NCBI GenBank assembly: GCA_045430275.1
Contig: JAILXU010000004.1
Location: 1-64,000, forward strand
Reading direction: 5' to 3'
Source of the DNA: Oceanobacter sp045430275
Lineage (GTDB): Bacteria; Pseudomonadota; Gammaproteobacteria; Pseudomonadales; Oceanobacteraceae
DNA length: 64,000 nucleotides
Shown here: piece by piece, positions 24,178 through 36,500 of the stretch
Layout of the letters: the number at the start of each line of letters is the position of its first letter
Numbering within the stretch: position 1 is the first letter of the stretch
Made by a program: the position numbers and the translations under genes
The notes under the pieces: model-generated
Database searches by the model: none
What the model saw: only the letters and a program-made list of their open reading frames with translations
What the model was told of the DNA's origin: nothing

Positions 24178-24426
24178 TTGGACAGTGATGAAGTAGCAAG
24201 GCTAGGTATGGCTTTTGGCCGGGCGATCAAGATCCGACGGGTAGAAATGGGGTTTAACCAGGAAGAACTGGCTGACCGGGCAAAAATGGCAAGGTCGTTT
24301 GTATCAGGTGTGGAAAGAGGGGTAATCAAAGCAACCGTAACATCGGTCTGGCGGCTGGCGCAGGCGCTGGAGTGCAAGCCTTCGGATCTGTGGTTGAAGG
24401 CAGAGCAGATTTACCTGGAATTATGA
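24178..24426 (+). CDS. XRE-family HTH regulator
   Basis: An 82-residue Cro/CI-type DNA-binding protein: AIKIRRVEMGFNQEELADRAKMARSFVSGVERG is a complete HTH_3 domain, followed by VTSVWRLAQALECKPSDLW. The start is probably TTG 24178, with AGGA 8 bp upstream; the next in-frame ATG (24208) would remove part of helix 1. It is divergent from the leftward island operon and directly upstream of the giant Rhs gene, with a CRP-like site right after its stop. It is therefore the likely switch of the island. Confidence 0.82.
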   Translation: MDSDEVARLGMAFGRAIKIRRVEMGFNQEELADRAKMARSFVSGVERGVIKATVTSVWRLAQALECKPSDLWLKAEQIYLEL

Positions 24427-24430
24427 TTTT

Positions 24431-24446
24431 TGTGATCTGATTCACA
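24431..24446. promoter_or_regulatory. CRP/Vfr-type site upstream of the giant Rhs gene
   Basis: TGTGATCTGATTCACA matches TGTGA-N6-TCACA perfectly. It is centred about 110 bp before the Rhs start codon, so the toxin gene is a candidate for cAMP-CRP (Vfr) control. Confidence 0.65.
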
Positions 24447-24456
24447 TGTGTAGTTT

Positions 24457-24482
24457 CGTTAATAGAGAAGTCAATATTAACG
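24457..24482. promoter_or_regulatory. Inverted repeat CGTTAAT-N12-ATTAACG
   Basis: A perfect 7-bp inverted repeat 66 bp before the Rhs start and 10 bp after the CRP-like site. A second regulator may bind here; which one is unknown. Confidence 0.4.
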
Positions 24483-24548
24483 CGTAGTATGTAGGCAGTT
24501 AAGACCGTTGGTTCGTCCACATAACATTGCTACAGGGAAGTTGGCTCT

Positions 24549-27500
24549 ATGCTGCGTTTTATCGCTTTTGCACTCAGCACTCTGCTTGTCTCTCACAGCG
24601 TACAATCCTCTTTAGGGTCTTCTGAAAATCAGTACGCTGTGATCGTGAAAGAAGATTTTTCCGCATCTCAGTCTTCCAGTGTAATGGGACGCTTGGCGGT
24701 TGGTGGTGATCTTGAGCTTACAGGGTATTACCAAATCGGTACTGCTTTGACCGATCAATTGGATAAGCCCTCTCTTTTGGTTGGGGGAACAGCCCGATTT
24801 GTTAAAGGGAAGGTGGCAAAGGGAGGTATTGCGCTTTCTGGTGATGCTTCTGGTATTACCACATATATTACGCAAAATCTGGTCAGTGGCAGCCTATCCG
24901 AATTCGTCAATCCTCTTCCAATTGATTTTAATCTGGCATTTTCTGAGTTTTCTGATTTCTCGGCCCAGCTCAATTCCTTGCAAACAAACACTACTGCTGA
25001 GTTTAAATGGGGCGGCTTGTATCTTGCGGCTAACTGTTCGGCGGAAAGCCAGGTTTTCCAAATTGATGGAGCAGACTTGTTAGCAGCCAGTAGTATGCGG
25101 CTGGATAACTCCTGTGCTCCTGATAGCGCGACATATGTTTTTAACGTCAGTGGAGAAAATGCTGGGATCAGGAATATGGGTCTATCGGCCTTATCCGGTT
25201 TACCCGGACGTGTCCTGATTAACTTTGCTGATGCCACAAATCTGACCATTGAGAACGTTACAGTCCCAGCGTCTATTCTGGCTCCCAAAGCTCATATTCA
25301 AAGTGGTAGCGGTTCTGTTCAGGGACAGGTAATTGCAAATTCCTGGAACGGTAAAATGAAGGTGGAATATGTTCCCTTCACAGGAAGCCTTAAAGGTATG
25401 GATACCGCTATAGCTTCTACACCGATTCCTGATATTCCCCAGTCCGTTGAGCAGCTTGACTCCAACGTCGAAAATAGCGAAGAAAATGAGGCAAATGATT
25501 CTGGCTCGGAGAGTGCCTCAAATTCGGAAGTAGAGACTTTGAGCTCGGTATCGGTTGATGATGCATTCGGTGCTGCCAGCAATTTCAATGCGTTAGTCTT
25601 TGAAGATTTCGAAGCTCGATACTCTGATGTGCAAGGTAGGCTGGCGGCCGCTGGGAGTATCGATGTCACTGGTTACAGCGTTGGGTTACTTTTAGAAGAA
25701 GGCACGCAAGGTGCAGCAGTATTGGCAGGAAATGATATTCGCTATGACAATGGCGCTGTTTATCACGGCGATATTGTGGCAGGAGGATCAACTGCTGGTG
25801 TGACACCTAAGGTTATTAGCGGCTTGAAAGCTGGCTATACGATTACCAGCAAGACTTCTCCTATGCCCATCGACTTCGATGAATTGGAAAAGCATTTAAA
25901 AGCAACGTCATCTGCTTTAGCGAATTTAGCCGCAACCGGAATAACAGAATTTAAATGGGGAGGCCTGTATTTCACTCCAGACTGCTCCGAGTCACAGCAG
26001 GTTTTCAACGTAAACGGTGCAGAGCTGCTTAGCGCTCATACTTTTAAAATCAATAGTGTTTGCTCAAGCCCTGACACTGTCTATTTATTCAATATCAGTG
26101 GTCAGGATACTGGCTTGACCAACATGGGAATGCAGTCACTGGCTCCCGTTGCTGGCCAGGTACTCTACAACTTCCATGAAGCCAGTAGCCTGGATTTTAG
26201 AGGTGTTTCTGTTGAGGGGAGTGTTCTAGCTCCATTGGCCATCATCAACAACCCGCAAGGCGTTATTAAAGGCCAACTGATTGCTCGCTCATGGAATGGG
26301 CCGATGCAAATTAACTGGGTGCCATTCGTAGGCTATTTACCCACTGACAAAGATCACGATGGTGTATTCGATGATAAGGATGATTGCCCTAGTACATCCA
26401 TTGATGAAACAGTAGATAGTAATGGCTGTGCTCCATCACAACTAAATCAGCCCCCAGTAGCTGAAAACATCATTGTTCGGGCTTGGGTTGGAGAAAACCT
26501 GACAATTGATCTATTGGGAATCGACCCAGACAATGATGTTTTAATCTATTCCCTAGGCTCTATGCCTTCTCAAGGTAGTATATCCTTGTCTTCCAATCGG
26601 GCGTCTTATCTTGCGGTCAATGATACCGATGTTGAGTTTGTATATACTGTAACAGATCCAATGGGGGCAACGGCATCGGCAACGGTGTCTATTACTGTCG
26701 AGCTAGCCAATGAACCACCTGAAATTGTGTCTACGCCAGACTTTTCTGCTACGGAGAGTGATATGTATCTTTATCAGATACTGGCGGAAGATCCCAATAC
26801 CAGTGACAAATTAAGATATTCCTTATTGAAGGCACCAAGCGGTGTGGATTTGGAGACAGACACAGGCTTACTAAGCTGGAACAGCGATGCTCACACAGTA
26901 GTGCAGGGGCATAATCAACAGAAGAATACTCTTTGCTTAAGTTCAGCATTGTCTGATTCCACGATACAAACATCAGGAATGATTTTTGCAGTGGATGAAT
27001 CTGTGTCAATGTCAGGTGAGCATGCCTGGATTAGTAATATGCTGCCGTTAATTGAAGCTCATCTGAATTTTCGTGAAGTGGGCACTGATGCGTACGAAAA
27101 CCTTTATGGTGTCATTGGTTATGAAGCGGTGCCTAGAGACATTCTAATCAATGACTCCAGTATGTTGAGTGTTGATAACGCTATTGATGCGTCAAAACAA
27201 TTAAAAATCTATGGAGGGACGGAAGATGGCTGGAACGCCATTGATCATGCTTTAACCAAGCCTTTCCGCGACAATGCAACACGTACTGTGGTTCTGGTAA
27301 CTGATGAAGATCGTGATGCCTATAACCGGACACTCAGTTATGACGGAATTCGTGACTCGTTATTGCAAGAAAGAGTGAATCTGACTGTGATTGTAGATGC
27401 GACTTTCCATTGTGAAAATGGTGAAAGTGCTTTGGGTATTGATGCTCATGGTATTGGCTACGTTGCGGATGGTATCGGGGGTTATCGTACCTGTGCTAAC

Positions 27501-30500
27501 GCCACTATGATTTCAGGGGGGGGAAGCACTAAAGCAGATTATGTGGATTTAGCTTTATCTTTGGATGGCACCGCTTGGACATTGAATGACTTGCGTCATG
27601 GCGGCAGGACTGCTGCTTCCTTTACTGCTGCTTTCGTTGAGGTGACTGCGCAACATGTAGCTGCAGAGTATACAGAGGCAAGCCTTACCGATTTGTCGAT
27701 TTCTGATCTGACTTATTCTGATGGCACTGTTTCTGCCAGTGTTTGGAATCGCGGTTTAGCTGAAGTTACTGGAGAATTCTCGTTAGCATTTTATGATGGT
27801 AAGGACTTGATTCATACTCAGGTTATCACTGGCTTATTGATTGATGAGACCAAAACCATTGTCCAGAATGTGGGGGATCTCATTCATGATCAAATCCATG
27901 TAGAGATTCAGTATGCCACAGGCAGTATTCGTGAGTGTATTATCGAAAATAACCGTTTATCCGCTTATTTGACCCAGGTGGAAGTGGAGGATTCAGGAGC
28001 CTTAACGGATACCCAGAACTATAGCATCTATGTGGCAGATGTGAATTCCTCACCTAAGATTGTATCGACTGCAGCTCCCCTGGCGCCTGTAAACTCTAAC
28101 TACTCCTATCAAGTCCTGGCAACAGATGTCGATTCTGGTGACGCTTTGGAATATCGGCTGCTACAGGCTCCATTAGGTATGAGTATTGACCGGATTCGTG
28201 GTATCACCAGCTTTGTACCTAAGAACAGTCAAATTGGTACTCATGCAGTGATTGTTGAGGTAGAGGATTTAGCAGGAGGTATTGACCAACAGCAATATGA
28301 ACTTGCAGTGGATGAATCCTATTTGCCGCCAACCATCTCTTCTACACCTTTAACTGAAGCCATAACCGGTGAGCAGTACCGTTATCAAGTCAATGTAGAT
28401 ATGGATCGAAGTACGAATATAACCTACGCATTGGTATACGGACCTGAAGGAATGGTTGTTGATTCTGAAACGGGGTTAACAACCTGGCAGGTGCCGATCA
28501 ATGCCTATGGCGAAGAGTATGTCGTGGTTGTCGGTATTGTGGATCAATACGGAAACTACTATATCCAGAGTTACTTCATTGTTGGAGATAAGCCCGGTGT
28601 AGCACCTGCTATAGCAAACTCATCTATTAGGTGGAACCTGAACTCTAACTTTAATCAAACGTTGCGTGCCACAGATTCGAATACTGTTGACGATTTGTTA
28701 TGGTCATTAGAATTAGCACCGTCCTCGGTTTCCCTGAATGAAAAATCTGGCCTCTTGAATTGGACTGGAGTCACTGAGCATCCCTCCTATAACAAGGCTA
28801 GTCATTACTCCTGTAATGGGCCAGATTTGCCAACGTTGTCTTATTCTCGACTGCAAAATGTATATCGTGATTCGATTCTTCAACCGTTAGTTGGACCATT
28901 ACTTGATACCAATAATGATGGTGAGCTGACTAAAGATGATGGGCTGGTTGTAGTGGGGGTGACATCCAACAAAAATATCTCGGCAATAGATTTAAACTCT
29001 GGTAAACAGCTATGGCAGGTGACAGACTTAAATGCCCATCCGCGTCAAGTTGGCGCTTTGGTGAACTTGGACAATGATCAATCCACGGAGTTTGTTTTTG
29101 TTCAAGATGAAACTAATTTATTAGTGGCTTTGAATGCTGATGGCTCCGTACGTTGGATCAGTGATGAAACGGTAGCAACTCAATCTGTTAATTATAATGG
29201 TGTGTATTTCAGTGATTTAAATCAGGATGGTACGCCTGAAGTTATCTTTGGTCCTTCAGTATTTGATGCGGATGGCCAATTGTTATGGCGCTTTGACGAA
29301 AATCTTATCTATAGCGCTGATGGCAATTCTGTTGCCGCTGATTTAATGGGAGATAATAAGTTAGAGGTCATCTTTTCAAATCAAGTACGTAGTGCCGATG
29401 GCACTTTTCTATTTAACTTGGATGATGGTATTACTGGTACCAGTAATCGCTACAGTTTCTATGCTGTGGCTGATATTGATGGAGACAACTCTCTTGAAAT
29501 TATCACCTCGGAATATGATTCCAACGGGAAATGGTTGCGGATATTGGGGAGCTCTGGTGATGTTATCAATGAATTGAGAGTTAGTTATTCTGGTCGTGTT
29601 TATGTAGTGGATTTTGACAAAGATGGTGAATTAGATATTTTCCTGGCTGGTCAAAATAGTCTGTATGATCTTAATTTAAACCCTAAGTGGTCGGTTGGAG
29701 GGGATCATTATACTCGAAGCGCTACCATTTTTGATTACGATGGTGATCATGTTCTAGATGCAATTTTTTATAGGGGTTCTCATATTAATGTGGTGTCTGG
29801 TGAGTCGGGACGTCTAATCGAACGGATAGCTCATACATCTTACAATCGTCAAATCAGTCATCCAGTGGTGATGGATACCAACGGTGATGGTTATTTGGAT
29901 ATATTGGCGGGTTCTTATAGCTATCTCGCTTTAATTAGAACTGATGCTAATATTGATGGTACTTTAATTGCTACTTATCCCTATGTTCAGTTTGGTCTAC
30001 AGCAAGAATATGCCAATCAGGATAGTTTTGGTATCGCCAATGACACCAGTTCTACTGTCGTACCAGCAACATACTACAATGATTTAATCTTGTATGACTT
30101 GATTTCATCCAGCACAGGTAATGATTGGTCTATAACGGTCTATTATGCTAATACCGGTGTGGTGGATATCCCGGCGGGATCTGTGTTGAAGCTGTACAAG
30201 GATGGTGTATCGGATATAAACCTGATTTATGAAACCAACTTGGCTGAGGTGAAATCGCTGGCTTGGTATAATCTGTCACATCGTGTGTCAGATCCAGCTT
30301 TATTGGGTACGAGGTTGATTGCAACTATAGATAATTCGATGTTTTCATTGGATTGTGAAGCCAATAACCAAATTGTGAGTGCAGAAACATTCTCAGTGAA
30401 AGTCACAGATGCTGATGATTTATTTGATGTGGAATACTGGGTAGTCCCGGTGAAAGAAGAGGACGCGTCACCATCAATTTCTCACCCTTCGATACCTACA

Positions 30501-33500
30501 GCGGAAGTAGGTTTGGAATACCTTTACGTCGCCAATATTAATGATGGCAATCGTTTTGAAAATGCAACTTACTCTTTATCTTCAGCGCCTGAATTAGCAT
30601 CAATTGATATGGAAACAGGAGAAATTACCTGGACACCAACTGCAGAATATTCTGGAAAGTCTGTTCAATTTACTCTGCATGTGACTGACAGAACTAATCA
30701 TGAAGCATCTAGTAATTTTTATGTTTCCGTTGCTGCTGGGGCCTCACCAATTGCTCCAGTTTTTACCACCACCAAGTTACCAATTGCTGTGCCAGGTATG
30801 ATTTATGAAGGCAAGGTAGTTGCGACAGATAATACTGATTTATTTGTTAAGTATTCCTTGGTGGATGCACCTGAAGGAATGACAATTAATGCGCTTACAG
30901 GTGAACTTTCCTGGTTGCCAACCACAAATGAATTAGGCACTCATAGTGTTGAGGTTGTTGTTGCTGATTTATCCGGCAATCAGATCAGCCAAAGTTTTAA
31001 TCTGGAAGTGCGAGCCAATGAAGTACCTGTGATCAGCTCCACTCCAAATACATTTCTTACCTTAGGCAGCACCTACCATTACTCACTAATCGCAACCGAC
31101 CCCGATGGTGATATTTTAACCTATTCGTTGGTTTCTGGGCCTGTAGACATGGCAATGGCTACAGATACTGGCATCCTGACTTGGTTACCAGATGCTGTTG
31201 GTGTGTATGATGTACGTGTGCGAGCAACCGATACACTTGGTGCCTACGTTGAGCAAAGCTATGAGATAACCATTGGCCAAGCACAGACTGCCAATAATCC
31301 ACCAAATATCGTTTCTACCCCCGAAACATCTGCAATTCCTAGTAAAAACTATCAGTATCAACTAATGGCGACAGATGAGGATGGCGATGTTCTATCCTAT
31401 TTCTTAGCAACTGCACCAGACGGTATGCAACTAAACACCCAGTCTGGCCTATTATTGTGGACGCCAATGGATACTCAGTCAGGCTTACATGAAATTTCTT
31501 TGAATGTGGAAGATGGTCGTGGTGGCCGTGCTACACAAGGGTATTCTGTATTTGTGAGTTCTGTCACGAGTACCAATACTGCACCTCAGATTATCAGTAC
31601 GCCAAATTTTGTGGGCCGACTGAATACGGGTTACCAATACGACTTGATTGCAACAGATGCCAATGGCGATTCCCTAACCTACTCTTTGATCAATGCGCCT
31701 GATGGCATAAATTTGTCTGCAACTGGCAGCTTAACTTGGCAGCCAAATGCCTCTGGTCTTTATGGGATTACAGTACGTGTTTCGGATGGCCAAGCTTATG
31801 TGGAGCAGGGGTGGAATATACAAGTAGTCAATGATGAACCTGTAGATCTAGATATTCTGGCCTCACCAACTTTGGTGTACCCGGATACAAACATTACTCT
31901 CACTCTGAGCTTGGATGGTATTGTTGGTGCTGACAATATCACCCTGATGTATGACGGCTTGTTTATTGAAGTGAATGAGCAGTATCAAGCGGAATTAATT
32001 GCTGGAGAGGTTGGTGCTTACGACCTGACTTTGTCAGTCACTGATGCTTTTGGCACCTATACTTATACAGAAAGTTTTTTAGTACGTGATCCTAACAATC
32101 ATTCCAGTTCGATTGTATCTTTTGAAAATATCGTTTCTATGGGTGTGATTACGGCACCAACGACTATTACTGCCAGTATTCTGGATACCAAGCCAGTTCA
32201 ATGGCAGCTATTGGCTCTGAGAGAAGGATTAGAGGTCACCGCAGCAATTCCTTTAGACAGTGGTTCAACCTTGGGAACCGATATTGCTGGCTCCAGTGAT
32301 TTAGAAGTAATATCAGCAGAATTTGATCCAACATTGATAGAAAATGGTCAGTATCAGCTGTTACTGCGCGTAACGGATGCAGGAGGTGTGACTACTCAAA
32401 TTTCAGATACTCTGGTAGTTGAAGGCGATCTGAAAGTAGGGCACTTTAGTTTTACTGTGCAAGATCTCGAAATTCCTCTGGCGGGGATTCCTATACAGGT
32501 TAACCGAACTTATGACAGTCGCCGTAAACAGGAGTCTTTGGATTTCGGTTATGGCTGGACAATTGATTATCAAGATGTGCGAATTGAAGAGTCTCGTGAT
32601 CCGGGTGCAGATTGGGTTCGTAATGAATATGCGGGCGTCTTTGGTATTCTCACCAACTATTGTGTGGAGCCAATCAATAACGATGCTCCGGTGGTGACTA
32701 TTACTCTACCAAGTGGCGAAGTAGAGCGTTTCGAAGTCAAGGCGGATCCTCAATGCAATAAAGTGATTCCGAATGATAATGTCAGTATCCGTTTTGTAGC
32801 GAAAGGTGATACTCAAGCGACACTAAAAGCTCTGGGTGAGATGCATGGTTATTTTATGACCGCATCTGGCGCAATTATGGAAAATTATACTTTCCAGCAC
32901 CCTCTGAATCCAAATCGTTACAAACTGACCACACACGCTGGTTATGAATACTATTTGGATCAAAATTGGGGAGTTGAAAAAGTCGTTGATCCAAATGGTC
33001 ATACTTTAACTTATACAGATGGTGGCATTACCCATAGCTCAGGTAAGTCCATTGACTTTATACGAGATGCCCAAGGTCGTGTTGTCGAAGTTGTAACACC
33101 AGACGGCGAGTCTATTATTTATAACTACAGTGACCATGATTTGGCTAATGTGGTCGAGCGTGATGGTGCTACAACTCGATATACATATTATGGAAAAAAC
33201 TGTACGACTGATGATAGTGTAAGTGCCGACTGCCACCTTATCGACCAGATATTTGACCCATTAGATCGAGAGATACTGAAGAATATCTATGATGAGAATG
33301 GTCGTTTGATAGCCCAGGAAGATGGCGAAGGTAACCGCACTGAATTTAACCATGATATTGCTGGTCGTCAGAGTATCGTTACAGATCGCAATGGCTTTAA
33401 CACCGTCTTTTATTACGATGACTGGGGTAATGTCACTACTCAAATTGACGCACTTGGTAAGACTACAACTTACACTTACGATAGTCATAATAATAAAACG

Positions 33501-36500
33501 AGTACCACCAATCCGCTTGGACACACAAGTACTACGACGTACGATGACCGCAATAACCAACTCACCCAAACGGATGCTCTTGGTAATACAATACAATACG
33601 CCTATAACCAGCGTGGCCAGGAAACCCGAATTACCGATGCCTTGGGTAATATCTATAAAAATAGCTACGATGTAGTAGGTAACCTTGTTGCCATAGAGTT
33701 ACCTGAAGGCAGTTCTGCGGGCAATATCATTAATGAAAAGGGCCTGGTAACAAAAACCACAGACGTACTTGGCCATACCACAACCTATACCTACGACAAT
33801 GATGGTAATAAGCTGTCTGAAACCGATCCTTCAGGCAATACAACAGAATATACCTACGATGCTAATAACAATGTCCTGACCGAATCCCGCCGTCGTACTG
33901 TCGATGGTACCCAGGTAACAGAAACAACAGAGTATCAATACGATAAACGTAACCGGGTTACCCAAACCACCGACGCTCTGGGGCGGATCAGTCAAACGGA
34001 ATTCGATCTGGTGGGTAACGAAGTTGCTGTGATCAACCGGTTGGGCCATCGCACTGAAATGGATTACGACCTGTACGGTAATCTGCTGGAGACTCGTTAT
34101 CCAGATGGTACAAAAGAAACACACACTTACGACAAGGAAAACAACAAGCTATCAACAACCGATAGAGCGGGTCACACCACTCTGTTTGAGTACGATGCGC
34201 TGAAACGTCTGGTTAAAACAACGGCTGCGGATGGTAGTACAAACCGTACGGAATACGATGCCGCAGGGCAGGTGATCGCTGAGATCGATGTACGTGGTAA
34301 CCGCACCGAATTCGAATACGATGCCGCAGGGCGACGCTTACTGACTCGGGATGCCGACGGTAACGAACATCACTTCACCTACGATGCCAATGACAATCTG
34401 ATCAGTGAAACGGATGCTCTGGGCAATACCACCCGGTACACCTATAACCTGTTGGATCAGCGTACCCAGGTTACCTACGCCAACAGTTCCACCACCCATG
34501 ACACTCTCGATGCGATGGGCCACCGTACTGACGTGCAGGATCAGGCGGGTATTTCAACACACTTCGAGTACGACAAACTGGGTCGTCTGACAGCGGTGGT
34601 GGATGCTCTGGGTCAACGCACGGAATACACCTACGACGAGGCCGGGAATAAACTCTCCCAAACAGATGCCAATGGCCATACCACACGCTGGACGTATGAC
34701 GCTGTCGGTCGAGAACTGAGCCGCACATTGCCTGAAGGGCAAGCCGAGCGTTACCAGTATGATCAGGAAATCTGTCTGAATCTGCCCAGCCACTCATGTG
34801 ACATCATCACCCACACCGATTTCAATGGCGCAACTCACCACACGCACCTGAATGTGAATAGCCAGGTCATCCGGGTGGATTACGCCGACGGCTCTACCGA
34901 ACAGTATCAATACGATGCATCAGGTAATCGCACGGAAGCGACGCTGGTTGACTCAAACAACAACGCGCGCCAATGGCAGTACCAGTACGACATCGCCAAC
35001 CGCCTGACTCAGGAAACCCAGCCCAATGGCGCGGTACTGACGTATCAGTACGATTTGAATGGCAACAAAACCCGCATTCAGATCAGCAAGGCGGGTAAGG
35101 TATCCGAAACCTTATATGGCTACGACTCCCAAAATCGCTTGAAGACTGTCACAGGCAATCAGGGCGACACGACTTACCATTACGATGCCGTTGGCAACCA
35201 GATCGGGGTCGACTATCCCAATGGCACTCGCCAGAGCCGGGCATTCGATACCCTGCATAGACTGACAGACGTGAGCAGTTACGATGCTAATGATGCACTG
35301 ACTCAACGGTTTACCTACACTCTGGATGCGACGGGCCGCCGCACCCAGATTGCCGAACTGGATGGCCGCACCACCGACTACCGCTACGACAGCCTCTATC
35401 GACTGACCAGCGAACAAATCACCGACAGCGTTCATGGTCATTACAGCGCCAGCTTCCAGCACGACCCGGTCGGCAACCGTACCTATAGCATTCAAGACGG
35501 TGTTCATACGGCGTACCAATACAACGCCAACGATCAGCTAGCTCAACAGGGCGGTGTCACGTATCAATATGACAGCAACGGCAATTTGCTGAATGAAACC
35601 GAAGACGGAATCAGAACCCACTATCAATACAGCAGCCGTAACAAGCTGATACAGGTAACCAGCAGCGATGGAACGCGTCAGAAAACCTATCAATACAACC
35701 CGGACGGCATCCGTACTCACGCGATAGACGACGGTCAAACCACCGACTTCGTGGTCGACAGCAACCGCAACTACGCCCAGGTGGTGGAAGAGTGGGTGGA
35801 TAACAGCCAGTACAAACAGTACCTCTACGGCCTGGATCTGATCAGCCAACAAAAGATCAACGACTACCGTTACTACCAATACGACGGACTGGGCAGCACC
35901 CGAGCACTCACCGATGCCACTGGTGCCCTGACCGATCAATACCACTACGACGCCTTCGGCACCCTGATTAACCAGACAGGCAACAGCGATAACGACTACC
36001 TCTACACCGGAGAACAATACGACAGCGAGCTTGATCAGTATTACCTGAGAGCCAGATATTACGATCAGGGCGTAGGGCGATTTACGCAGCTGGATGAATG
36101 GGCTGGAAATAGCCAGGAACCCATTACCTTAAATAAATATTTATACGGTAATGCCGATCCGGTGATGTACACCGATCCGACGGGGCACTTTAGTATTGGA
36201 GGGATTGGTGCTTCTTTATCGATTCGAGGTGTCTTGAGTGCGGCCAACATGACTAGTATCGGCCATAGTGTGTTTCAGATTGCAACGGGGAAAGAAGAAC
36301 TAAATGCACGTGATGTAGGCTTTGCAATTATTATAGGACTTACCAATAAGGTTGGTGGCAAGTATGTGAGTAGATATGCAGAGTCTCTAAAGAAATTTAT
36401 AAAGAGGATTGGTTGTAACAGTTTTGCAAAAGATACCCTGGTCACAACTGATAAAGGGTTGGTTAATATCCAGGATGTTCAGGTTGGTGATTTAGTCTTA

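Noticed and set aside
33039..36017. Leftward open frames opposite the YD repeats with Val/Ile-rich translations
   Set aside because: They come from the repetitive YD codon pattern read in antisense, without starts or ribosome sites.
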